From positions 1 through 64,000 of the forward strand of contig JAJCYQ010000046.1 in assembly GCA_029262835.1 (NCBI GenBank): a stretch of DNA of 64,000 bases, in the 5' to 3' direction. Origin of the DNA: Bacteroidota bacterium. Lineage in GTDB: Bacteria; Bacteroidota; Rhodothermia; Rhodothermales; UBA10348. Positions 39,629 to 46,876 of this stretch are shown here, piece after piece. The stretch's first letter is position 1. Every line of letters starts with the position of its first letter. The notes under the pieces were generated by a model. The model was not told the DNA's origin. It ran no database searches and was given only the letters and a program-made list of their open reading frames with translations. The translations under genes were made by a program, and so were the position numbers.

Positions 39629-39668
39629 GTTGAAACCTGAGCCTGTCGGATTCGAAACACCATCATAC
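39629..39668 (+). repeat. Diverged copy of the GATGAGCCTG-type intergenic repeat
   Basis: The stretch GTTGAAACCTGAGCCTGTC followed by GGATTCGAAACACCATCAT aligns with 46744-46781 (GTTGAAAGATGAGCCTGTC and so on). It is a third, weaker location of the family seen at 13294, 46744 and 53459. Confidence 0.5.
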
Positions 39669-39864
39669 TGCGCCGCGCCACGTGGCCCGTCGGACCCGGC
39701 GCTCCGGCGGCCGAGGGCGCCATCCCCGCGCTCTTCGACCGGATCATGGCGCTGGTCGACGGCGATTATTGACCGTTCAACCATTCACACAAAATCAACA
39801 CGCACGGAAAATTACATTTGTCGCAGGCCATTGGCTCGAAACCAGGACCAAACCATCGCGACAT

Positions 39865-42852
39865 ATGCGTATATCGATACGGACGACCTTATTTCTCGCA
39901 CTTTTTCCGGGTGGCTTGCTCGGTATTCTGACCGGTGGCGCGCACTCGGCGCTGGCGCAGACCCCCATGTCCTGCGAGGCGGCCCGCGGCGAGGCCATCA
40001 TTGACGCCAATAACGTGCGCGCCAAGATCATGAACAATGGTGGGTTGTTCTGGAATGGGGGACTACCGGTTCACCAGGTCCCCAGGGGGACAGATCGCTT
40101 GACGGTATTCAAGAGTGGAGTACTTTTCTCTGGAGTGGTGGATGGGGAGGCGCGGTCAGCTGCTGCTACGTCTGGATCATGGGAGTTCTGGCCGGGACCC
40201 TATGAAGAGGTGGCCTCTGGCGCCGACTGCGCACAGTACGACAGGCTCTACCGAGTGGAGCGCCGCGACCTTCAGGCGCTGGCGGCCGGCGGAGAACCAT
40301 CGATCGACGTCCTCCGGTGGCCCTGGCAGCACGGAGCGCCGGTGGTGGACGGCGACGGGAATCCGGACAATTATGACCTTGTAGCCGGCGACAGGCCGCT
40401 TCTGCTTGGCGACGAGACCATCTGGTGGGTCATGAACGATATCGGTAATGAGCACGGCTCCAGCAACTCGCTTCCCCTCGGGCTCGAGGTGCAGGGCATG
40501 GCGTTCTCGAGTGCATCCACAGATAATCCATATTTCGATACCAGTCTGTTTTTCGCATACAGGATTATTAACAAAGGACCGTCCATAATTGAAAACTTGA
40601 GTGTCGGTGTCTTCCAGGATGCTGACATTGGAAATTTGGAAGACGATTTTATTGCCTCGGATTCATCGCTTGATCTAGCATATACGTACAACTCTGATTC
40701 GTTCGACGATGGCGACCATGGCTACGGGGATAAACCTCCAGCAAATGGTATACAAATTATTGGGGGGCTTTCATCGACGGGTCTCCAGGGTGATCCAGCA
40801 ATCACTGGTTCCGCCATGTCGTCATTTATAGCCATTCAGTACAGCGGTAATCCGTTCTTGGGATTTCCACGGAGTGCCACTGATTTTCATATGTACAATA
40901 ATGGGTTGTTGAGAACGGGTCGCCCACTTACTGTTGGTGGAGACGGAACTGATCCGGACGGTGTACCCACGTCGTACATGTTCTTTGGAGCTGCGGAACG
41001 TGGCGAGTTCTGGTCTGAGAATAATCTGGATGGGAATGGTGCGGTGGCCATCAGGAACGACCGGAGGGGAATCTCAGGCACTGGTTCTATTACGTTGCAA
41101 CCCGGGGAGGAGGCGACGCTTTTCTTCGCTGACATCACAGCCTTCGGAAACGACCACCTGGACAGCATTGTGCGGCTGAAGGAGGCTGCGGCGCTGTTCC
41201 AGGACCTTACGCCGGATGCGGTGCCCAGCTCGGCAGTGAGCGGCTCGGCGCCGAGTGAGGCGCCATCCATGCAGTCGGTGGCCGATGGCGCGACCGGGCA
41301 GCCGCTCGACCTGGAACTCGTCTGGACGTGGCCGGGAGCAAAGGACGTCGAGTTCGAGGTGCAGTTGACGCGCGGTTCGGCGGTCGATCCTCATTCGAGC
41401 GAGACCCGGTCGTGGCTGCTCTCCGAGCAGCGTCTGACGACGGGTTACGAGTTGCGCGGCCGCTTCATGCCGGGGTTTGAGCCGGACGCCGCCTATACGG
41501 TGCGCGTGCGCGCTGCAACGCCGGCGGGCTACGGCCCGTGGTCGGATCCGGTCACGTTCTCGACGGGCGACGAGATTTTCGCGGGCGAGGAAATCTTCAC
41601 CGGCTTCCAGGTTGTTGCGAACGCCGCTGGACCGCTCGCCGAGCCTGTTGGCGCTGCGGCCGATTTTCAGGGTTTTCCGGGCGCCCTCCCGCGGGCCAAT
41701 GAGGACCAGCAGGTCGGAGATGGCCAATGGATGATCCACACGTTCGACAACGGCAATCGCCGGACGTTCGACGATTTTCTTGACCGCACGGTGTTCGGCC
41801 GAGCAAACGGTACCCGTTTCCTGGTGCCGTACGACTTCGAACTGCGATTCACGGCGGAAGGCGGAAAGGGCTGGAATGCGTTCAGGGATCGATCGGTCGT
41901 GGACGTTCCGTTTGAGCTCTGGCGCATTGGTGTAGATACCCCGGATGACCCATCGGACGACGTACGGCTCATTCCGTGGGTTATTGACTGGGACGGCGAC
42001 GGGTGGGGCATCACGTGCCTCGACCATTCCGTGTCCGGTGGCGAGAACGACCCGGAGACGGATGCCATTTACTGGCACCTGCCGTCGGATGAATCGCCTG
42101 GCGACGCAGGGTACCGGGCCTGGGTCGACGAACTCGTGGCGACGGGAGATGGCGGTGGGAGCGCATGGCAGGCCGAAATCATGGGCCGCATGGTGCTCGT
42201 AAACTTCAACGGTGGGGATGTGGAAGACTGCACGTTCAACCAGGATCTTCCAGAGATCGGAACAGTGTTTCGCATCACGACGGGGCGCCTGCCGGCGCCC
42301 ATTCCGGGCGCGCCGGCCAACGAAGCGGTCGTGAGCGCGGGGCCCGTGTCCTTCTACTGGACGGCCGCAAGTCCACGGGCTTCCCGCGTTGAAGTCGCGC
42401 GCGATGCCGCCTTTACGCAGCTCCTGCTCGTGGTGGACGACGTAGCGCCGGGACAGGCGGGCATTTCGGCGCTGGAAGCTGGCACCTACTGGTGGCGCGT
42501 CACAGACGCACTGGGAACGGTATCTGAACCGGTCCGCTTTTTCGTGGGAACGTCGGTGGCAACGGATGACGCGGTGTCGGCGCTGCCCGAGCGGTTCGCT
42601 CTTGGCGCGGCCTATCCGAATCCGTTCGCTGACCAGACCACCATCACGTACGACGTTCCAGAAGCCGTGCGCGTGCGAGTCACGGTCTACGACGCCCTCG
42701 GCCGCGAACTGCGTACGCTGGTAGATGCGGACGCTGCGCCAGGCCGCCACGCGGCAACCTTCGACGCCGCCGCGCTCCCCGGGGGCATGTATTTCTACGT
42801 TCTGGAGGCGGGCGCCTTCCGCGACACCGGAACGGTGGTTGTGGTCCGATAA
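39865..42852 (+). CDS. Large exported T9SS cargo protein with fibronectin-like domain
   Basis: A 995-residue protein starting MRISIRTTLFLALFPG, with cleavage near ALAQT. A long N-terminal region (ANNVRAKIMNNGGLFWNG, GNPDNYDLVAGD, DDFIASDSSLDLAYTYNSD) is shared with Rhodothermota/Bacteroidota cell-surface proteins of unknown function. A fibronectin type III-like domain follows at about 470-575 (VWTWPGAKDVEFEVQLTRGS to YGPWSDPVTFSTG). The end is a classic type IX sorting domain (ALGAAYPNPFADQTTITYDV, VTVYDALGRELRTLVDA, PGGMYFYVLEAG). The middle of the gene, about 40500-41110, is clearly richer in A+T than either flank. No catalytic motif is recognised. The start at 39865 is set by the signal peptide. 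A longer upstream frame runs into repeat DNA and is rejected. Confidence 0.82.
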   Translation: MRISIRTTLFLALFPGGLLGILTGGAHSALAQTPMSCEAARGEAIIDANNVRAKIMNNGGLFWNGGLPVHQVPRGTDRLTVFKSGVLFSGVVDGEARSAAATSGSWEFWPGPYEEVASGADCAQYDRLYRVERRDLQALAAGGEPSIDVLRWPWQHGAPVVDGDGNPDNYDLVAGDRPLLLGDETIWWVMNDIGNEHGSSNSLPLGLEVQGMAFSSASTDNPYFDTSLFFAYRIINKGPSIIENLSVGVFQDADIGNLEDDFIASDSSLDLAYTYNSDSFDDGDHGYGDKPPANGIQIIGGLSSTGLQGDPAITGSAMSSFIAIQYSGNPFLGFPRSATDFHMYNNGLLRTGRPLTVGGDGTDPDGVPTSYMFFGAAERGEFWSENNLDGNGAVAIRNDRRGISGTGSITLQPGEEATLFFADITAFGNDHLDSIVRLKEAAALFQDLTPDAVPSSAVSGSAPSEAPSMQSVADGATGQPLDLELVWTWPGAKDVEFEVQLTRGSAVDPHSSETRSWLLSEQRLTTGYELRGRFMPGFEPDAAYTVRVRAATPAGYGPWSDPVTFSTGDEIFAGEEIFTGFQVVANAAGPLAEPVGAAADFQGFPGALPRANEDQQVGDGQWMIHTFDNGNRRTFDDFLDRTVFGRANGTRFLVPYDFELRFTAEGGKGWNAFRDRSVVDVPFELWRIGVDTPDDPSDDVRLIPWVIDWDGDGWGITCLDHSVSGGENDPETDAIYWHLPSDESPGDAGYRAWVDELVATGDGGGSAWQAEIMGRMVLVNFNGGDVEDCTFNQDLPEIGTVFRITTGRLPAPIPGAPANEAVVSAGPVSFYWTAASPRASRVEVARDAAFTQLLLVVDDVAPGQAGISALEAGTYWWRVTDALGTVSEPVRFFVGTSVATDDAVSALPERFALGAAYPNPFADQTTITYDVPEAVRVRVTVYDALGRELRTLVDADAAPGRHAATFDAAALPGGMYFYVLEAGAFRDTGTVVVVR

Positions 42853-42955
42853 GCCCGTTGTAACGTAAGCGGCAAACAGATGGGTTACGTTAGACCGACT
42901 CTGGGGTCCATTCAGAAACCTCGAGGTCGCCAATGCGTCCACATATGCCGCTATC

Positions 42956-43513
42956 ATGTCATCCGTCATGCCATCCAGCCCCGTTTCGTCACGCCGATTC
43001 ACTGTATCCGAGTACGAGCAGCTCGGTGACGCGGGTATTCTTGATGCCGAGGAGCGGGTTGAGCTCCTGGACGGGGTGGTCGTTCCCATGTCCCCAGTAG
43101 GGTCTCACCATGCCGCTATGGTTGACCGCATATCGAGAGCGTTCCATCGCGAAGACAAGCACCTGATCGTTCGGACGCAGGGTCCGATACAACTCAGCGT
43201 GATGTCGCAGCCCGAACCGGATGTTTCTATCCTGCGGCCACGAGACGACTACTACGCAGAGAACCATCCAGGGCCAAGGGATGTGCTGCTGGCCATCGAG
43301 GTGTCTGACACGACATTCGTCAAAGACCGTTACGTAAAAAGCGTTCTGTACGCGGAAGCGGGAATAGAGGACTACTGGATTGTTGACCTTGCCTCGGAGC
43401 GGATCATCGTCCTGCGGGGCCCGACACCGTCCGGCTATAAAGACATCTCCGAGTTTGACGTTGGAACCGAATTGGCGCCAACTCTGCTGTCAAACATCAG
43501 GGTGCGTTGGTAG
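42956..43513 (+). CDS. Uma2 family (DUF820) endonuclease-like protein
   Basis: A 185-residue protein with the Uma2 restriction-endonuclease-like pattern: RFTVSEYEQLGDAGILDAEE then RVELLDGVVVPMSP, QPEPDVSILRPRDDYY, PRDVLLAIEVSDTT, and KSVLYAEAGIEDYWIVDLAS. The PDV...LAIEVSDTT...K block carries the PD-(D/E)xK residues. These genes are common in accessory regions and their biological role is unknown. Remnants of a second small gene pair follow directly. The start at 42956 (ATG) is slightly upstream of another Met at 42968. Confidence 0.85.
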   Translation: MSSVMPSSPVSSRRFTVSEYEQLGDAGILDAEERVELLDGVVVPMSPVGSHHAAMVDRISRAFHREDKHLIVRTQGPIQLSVMSQPEPDVSILRPRDDYYAENHPGPRDVLLAIEVSDTTFVKDRYVKSVLYAEAGIEDYWIVDLASERIIVLRGPTPSGYKDISEFDVGTELAPTLLSNIRVRW

Positions 43514-43549
43514 GAATACGCGGCACATCCTGACGGAATTGACGGTCGT

Positions 43550-43847
43550 ATGCAGGCGCTCAGGGATGGCGTATCGGAGCGTCCTCGCGCGACGGTGTCT
43601 GACATCCAGGAAGTGCTGGGCGCCGCAAGCGGTAGCCTCTCGACTCTGGGAATCTGTGAGCAATGGTCATGAACGCATCCTCGATGTATTTCCGCTGGCC
43701 GTCGAATTGTCCATCTGGCTTGACCATCACGTTTTCCGTGCGCTCTACCAGGCCGTGGCCCTCATTTCAGACGGGACATTTCTTACATTCGACAGGAAAT
43801 ACTTCAGGAAGGCCGCATCCATCGGCGGAGTGGTCATTCCTGGTTGA
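43550..43847 (+). pseudogene. Decayed toxin-antitoxin-like remnant with a PIN-domain tail
   Basis: After Uma2 there are fragments in different frames. The first, 43550-43672, encodes 40 residues starting MQALRDGVSERPRATVSDIQ with no recognised fold. A second frame, open to 43847, ends LYQAVALISDGTFLTFDRKY followed by FRKAASIGGVVIPG. This looks like the C-terminal part of a VapC-type PIN toxin (alpha-helix, then strand, then Asp-Arg-Lys), but it lacks the N-terminal catalytic Asp region. The fragments overlap and have no clear start, so a broken gene is the best reading. The assignment is from motif shape only. Confidence 0.45.
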
Positions 43848-43854
43848 TTACAGC

Positions 43855-43893
43855 TGATATATCACAAATATATCTATAATATATCACGACTCA
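43855..43893 (+). promoter_or_regulatory. AT-rich promoter/operator before the trans-sulfuration gene
   Basis: A perfect 10-bp palindrome TGATATATCA lies at about 43855-43864. The word ATATATCAC occurs again at about 43879-43887. TATAAT at 43875-43880 could be a -10 element, which would leave a very short leader before ATG 43894. No Shine-Dalgarno sequence is seen. The repeated words could be a repressor site, but the regulator is unknown. Confidence 0.45.
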
Positions 43894-45075
43894 ATGGATC
43901 TCGAAAACAGGAAAGCAGGCACGCAGGCGGTCTGGGCGGGCGAAACGGATGGCTTTGCCGACGGAAGCGCGGTCGTGCCGGTCTTCAACACAGTAACCTT
44001 CGCTTACGACGATCTCGACGAGTGGACCGACGTGGCGCTTGGAAAGCGGCCGGGTCACATCTACAGCCGCAATACGAACCCCACCGTCCACGTCCTCGAA
44101 GAAAAAATCCGCATTCTGGAAGGCGCCGAAGCCGCGACCAGCTTTTCGACCGGCATGGCCGCCATCAGCAACACGCTGTTCGCGCTGCTCGCGCCCGGCG
44201 ACCGCGTCGTCAGCATCAACGATTCGTATGGCGGCACGAGCCGTCTGTTTCTCGAACATTTACCGAGAATCGGGGTCGATGTAGCGCTCTGCAATACGAC
44301 GGACCACGAGGCTCTGGAACGCGCTATGGCGGGCGGCTGCCAGCTCGTCTACCTCGAGACGCCCACCAATCCAACGCTCAAAATCCTGGACATTGAGCGG
44401 CTCGCGGCAGCCGCCCACCGGGCGGGCGCCATCGTCGTGTGCGACAATACGTTTGCGACGCCCATCAATCAAAACCCGCTGGCGCTCGGCGCAGACCTCG
44501 TTGTACACAGCGCCACAAAATACCTCGGCGGACACTCGGATGTGATGTGCGGACTGCTCTGCGGCCGGCGGGAATTGGTCGCGACCGTGTTCCAGTTCCG
44601 GGAAATCACGGGCGCATCGCTCCACGCCGACGCGGCCTACCGCACACTGCGCGGTATGAAAACGCTCGAGTTGCGTGTTGAGCGCCAGAACGAGAGTGCG
44701 CTCACTATTGCCAGGTGGCTCGGCGGTCAGAAGGGCGTGGCGCGGGTATTTCACCCGGGCCTTGACGAGCACGAAGGGCATCAAACGGCGCGCCGCCAGA
44801 TGCGCGGCTTCGGGGGCATGCTGTCATTCGAACTCGAAGGAGACATGGACACCGTCCGGCGGTTCATGGGCGGGCTCCGACTGGCACACCGCGCGGCGAG
44901 CCTGGGCTCGGTCGGAACGCTCGTCGGACCGCCGAGCGTGACGAGCCACGTGGAAATGACGCGGGAGCAACGCACTTCCCTTGGCATTTCAGAAACACTC
45001 ATCCGCTATTCAGTGGGCATTGAGAACGTGGAGGACCTGATGGCCGACCTCGAATTGGCCCTGAAAGCCGTCTGA
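43894..45075 (+). CDS. Trans-sulfuration enzyme (cystathionine gamma-synthase/methionine gamma-lyase family)
   Basis: This 393-residue PLP enzyme has VPVFNTVTFAYDDLDEW, YSRNTNPTVHVLEEKI, SFSTGMAAISNTLFALLAPG, YLETPTNPTLKILDIERLAA, and VVCDNTFATPINQNPLALGA. The PLP Lys is in VVHSATKYLGGHSDVMCG, and YSVGIENVEDLMADLELAL is at the end. The family includes MetB, MetC-like lyases, MetZ and methionine gamma-lyase. Sequence alone does not decide which. It is preceded by an AT-rich operator-like region and followed after 15 bp by an M20 peptidase gene. Confidence 0.9.
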   Translation: MDLENRKAGTQAVWAGETDGFADGSAVVPVFNTVTFAYDDLDEWTDVALGKRPGHIYSRNTNPTVHVLEEKIRILEGAEAATSFSTGMAAISNTLFALLAPGDRVVSINDSYGGTSRLFLEHLPRIGVDVALCNTTDHEALERAMAGGCQLVYLETPTNPTLKILDIERLAAAAHRAGAIVVCDNTFATPINQNPLALGADLVVHSATKYLGGHSDVMCGLLCGRRELVATVFQFREITGASLHADAAYRTLRGMKTLELRVERQNESALTIARWLGGQKGVARVFHPGLDEHEGHQTARRQMRGFGGMLSFELEGDMDTVRRFMGGLRLAHRAASLGSVGTLVGPPSVTSHVEMTREQRTSLGISETLIRYSVGIENVEDLMADLELALKAV

Positions 45076-45090
45076 AATCGTAATACCATA

Positions 45091-46326
45091 ATGAATGCGA
45101 TGCATCATCGGTACACGACGCGTGTGCTGACGCGCCTTGTCGAGGCCAATTCCGTAAATCCGGGCCTCGAGGCGGGCGGTCCGGGTGAAGCGGCCGTCGC
45201 GGCCGTCATAGCGAGCGAGCTCCGCGATATGGAGGCAGAAGTCATGGTTGACGAACTGGCGCCGGGCCGCGTGAATGTGACTGGCGTTTTCCGTGGGCAG
45301 GGCGGCGCTGAAGGGGGGAGCTCGGCCGTGCGTGGGGGGCGCAACCTCATGCTCAATGGGCACATGGATACCGTGGGAATGGGCGGGATGGATGCGCCGT
45401 TCGGTGCCCGGATTGAGGACGGAAAGCTGTACGGTCGGGGCGCGTACGACATGAAAAGCGGGCTGGCGGGCATGCTCGGCGCCGCGCGGCAACTTGTAGA
45501 TTCGGGGGATGCGCTCGCTGGTGACCTCGTGCTGACGTTCGTGGCCGACGAGGAGTATGAGAGCGTGGGAGCACAGGCTGTGGCGAAACAGTGGGGCGCC
45601 GGCGCGGCGGCCGGTGAGCGGCGCGGCCACGTCGACGCCGCGATAGTGACCGAGCCGACCGATATGCACATCTGTCCGGCGCATCGGGGATTCGCCATTT
45701 ACCGCATTGTGACAAAAGGCCGCACGGCGCACGGTGGACGCCACGAGGAGGGTCGCGATGCCAACACGATGATGGGGCTGCTACTCGCTGAGCTTCACGG
45801 GCACGCCCGCGTCGTTCCCAGGCGCCGGCAGCACGCGCTGTGCGGCTCGGCATCCATCCATGTGCCGCTCGTCGAGGGCGGGCGGAGCCTTTTCATCTAC
45901 TCACATGAGTGCCGCATCATGGTCGAGCGGAGGACGCTCCCGGGCGAAACGGAGGCGTCGGTGCGGGAGGAGCTGGAAGCGCTTGTGGCGCGCGCCGCCG
46001 CCGCCGATCCCGACTTTGAGGCCCGGATTGAGCTGGAATTGTGGCGCAGTCCGTGGGAAATAGATCACGGGCACGAGGTGGTGAAGGCGCTCCAGCGGGC
46101 ATCGGTCGGCGTGGAGGCCTTTCGGCCGGGTTTCATCGGGCATGGATGGTGGGAAGATTCCGCCATCCTCGGCGCCGCAGGTATTCCATCGGTCGTGATG
46201 GGGGCGGCCGGTGGCGGCATCCATCAGGATGTAGAGTGGGCCGACCTGGACTCGGTGGCGGGTCTTGCCGAGCTGCTGTACAAAACGGCCCGGGAGTTCT
46301 GCGGGGTCGTGGGACGCGCCCGTTAG
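45091..46326 (+). CDS. M20-family metallohydrolase (ArgE/DapE-like)
   Basis: A 411-residue zinc hydrolase. Visible landmarks are LMLNGHMDTVG (His, and Asp in HMDTV), GRGAYDMKSGLAGMLGAARQ (second metal Asp), FVADEEYESVGAQA (catalytic and ligand Glu-Glu), VTEPTDMHICPAHRG, TKGRTAHGGRHEEG in the dimerisation domain, and AGGGIHQDVEW with the last His. Members remove acyl groups from amino acids or cleave dipeptides. The TEPT motif favours ArgE/DapE-like deacylases. The substrate is unknown. Small Gly/Ala-rich insertions occur (GQGGAEGGSSAVRGG). It lies 15 bp after the trans-sulfuration gene and may be co-transcribed. Confidence 0.87.
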   Translation: MNAMHHRYTTRVLTRLVEANSVNPGLEAGGPGEAAVAAVIASELRDMEAEVMVDELAPGRVNVTGVFRGQGGAEGGSSAVRGGRNLMLNGHMDTVGMGGMDAPFGARIEDGKLYGRGAYDMKSGLAGMLGAARQLVDSGDALAGDLVLTFVADEEYESVGAQAVAKQWGAGAAAGERRGHVDAAIVTEPTDMHICPAHRGFAIYRIVTKGRTAHGGRHEEGRDANTMMGLLLAELHGHARVVPRRRQHALCGSASIHVPLVEGGRSLFIYSHECRIMVERRTLPGETEASVREELEALVARAAAADPDFEARIELELWRSPWEIDHGHEVVKALQRASVGVEAFRPGFIGHGWWEDSAILGAAGIPSVVMGAAGGGIHQDVEWADLDSVAGLAELLYKTAREFCGVVGRAR

Positions 46327-46344
46327 CGCAACGTTAGGCCGGAT

Positions 46345-46581
46345 ATGCGTATTGAAATGGTCAAGACGGTATTACCTCTCGGCGAAGCGGGTGTCGGAGG
46401 CGAAGCGGGTGTTGGAGACGAAGCGGGCTCGCTCGCTTCGGTCCGGTGGTGGCAGATGCGCCCTGCGGCTGAACGTCTGATGGCCGTCGAAGAACTGCGC
46501 GCTCAACATCACGGCTGGAAGGACAAGGATGAAACTCGACCCCAACTTCTCTGCGTTTGCCAAATGCTTGAACTCGAGTGA
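46345..46581 (+). CDS. Small nucleotidyltransferase-partner-like protein
   Basis: A 78-residue protein starting MRIEMVKTVLPLGEAG. It has a repeat insertion (GEAGVGGEAGVGDEAG), then RWWQMRPAAERLMAVEELRA followed by QHHG, ending near LLCVCQMLELE. A pattern of the type xRSPAERLxAVExLRxQxxG is typical of short proteins encoded just before minimal nucleotidyltransferases in many genomes. The next gene's first 25 codons indeed look like such a nucleotidyltransferase, and the two overlap (from 46529). The insertion is encoded by three copies of about 18 bp. It may be functional, but its partner is destroyed. Confidence 0.55.
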   Translation: MRIEMVKTVLPLGEAGVGGEAGVGDEAGSLASVRWWQMRPAAERLMAVEELRAQHHGWKDKDETRPQLLCVCQMLELE

Positions 46582-46685
46582 TGTCAAGTGGCTTGTTGTT
46601 GATTGAACGAGAGACCCTGGTGGCAAATAAAGAAGCTACGGGTCGGCTGCTGGATCTTGCCGGTGCGGAGCGTCTTCGCCGCTGA
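46529..46685 (+). pseudogene. Nucleotidyltransferase gene with its middle deleted
   Basis: ATG 46529 (after GGACAAGG) encodes MKLDPNFSAFAKCLNSSDVK followed by WLVVD and a stop at 46604. This is the usual start of a small DUF/AbiEii-type nucleotidyltransferase, just before the missing GGYAV catalytic part. In a shifted frame, 46599-46685 encodes LIERETLVANKEATGRLLDL then AGAERLRR and a stop. This matches the usual C-terminus of the same family (NKxATGRxxDLADxExL). The simplest reading is an internal deletion of most of the gene that joined the ends out of frame. Confidence 0.6.
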
Positions 46686-46743
46686 CGTGTGGCGACGGTA
46701 GCGGGCTTGCCGACGGGCCGTCTGGCTGGCCCCTGGAAGCGCG

Positions 46744-46854
46744 TTGAAAGATGAGCCTGTCAATCTCGAAAGAGTAACATATGGCGTCGCGAAGGGTGGG
46801 CCCAAGACGCAGGCTCAGGTTTCAGACTTTAAAAGATGAGCCTGCTTCTTTGGT
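46744..46854 (-). repeat. Dispersed palindromic repeat, copy A (inverted relative to 53459)
   Basis: Read on the minus strand, 46854-46744 aligns along about 105 bp with 53459-53568. The best block is TCGCGACGCCATATGTTACT followed by CTTTCGAGATTG and CAGGCTCATCTTTCAA, nearly identical in both copies. The other half contains arms GCAGGCTCA and TGAGCCTGC that can fold on themselves. It lies in a 300-bp gap with no intact gene. Confidence 0.75.
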
Positions 46855-46876
46855 GGAGGTGTCCGCGCCGCATACA

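Noticed and set aside
41074-43089. Minus-strand frame of 671 codons opposite the T9SS cargo protein
   Set aside because: Antisense shadow. The plus strand has a signal peptide and sorting domain.
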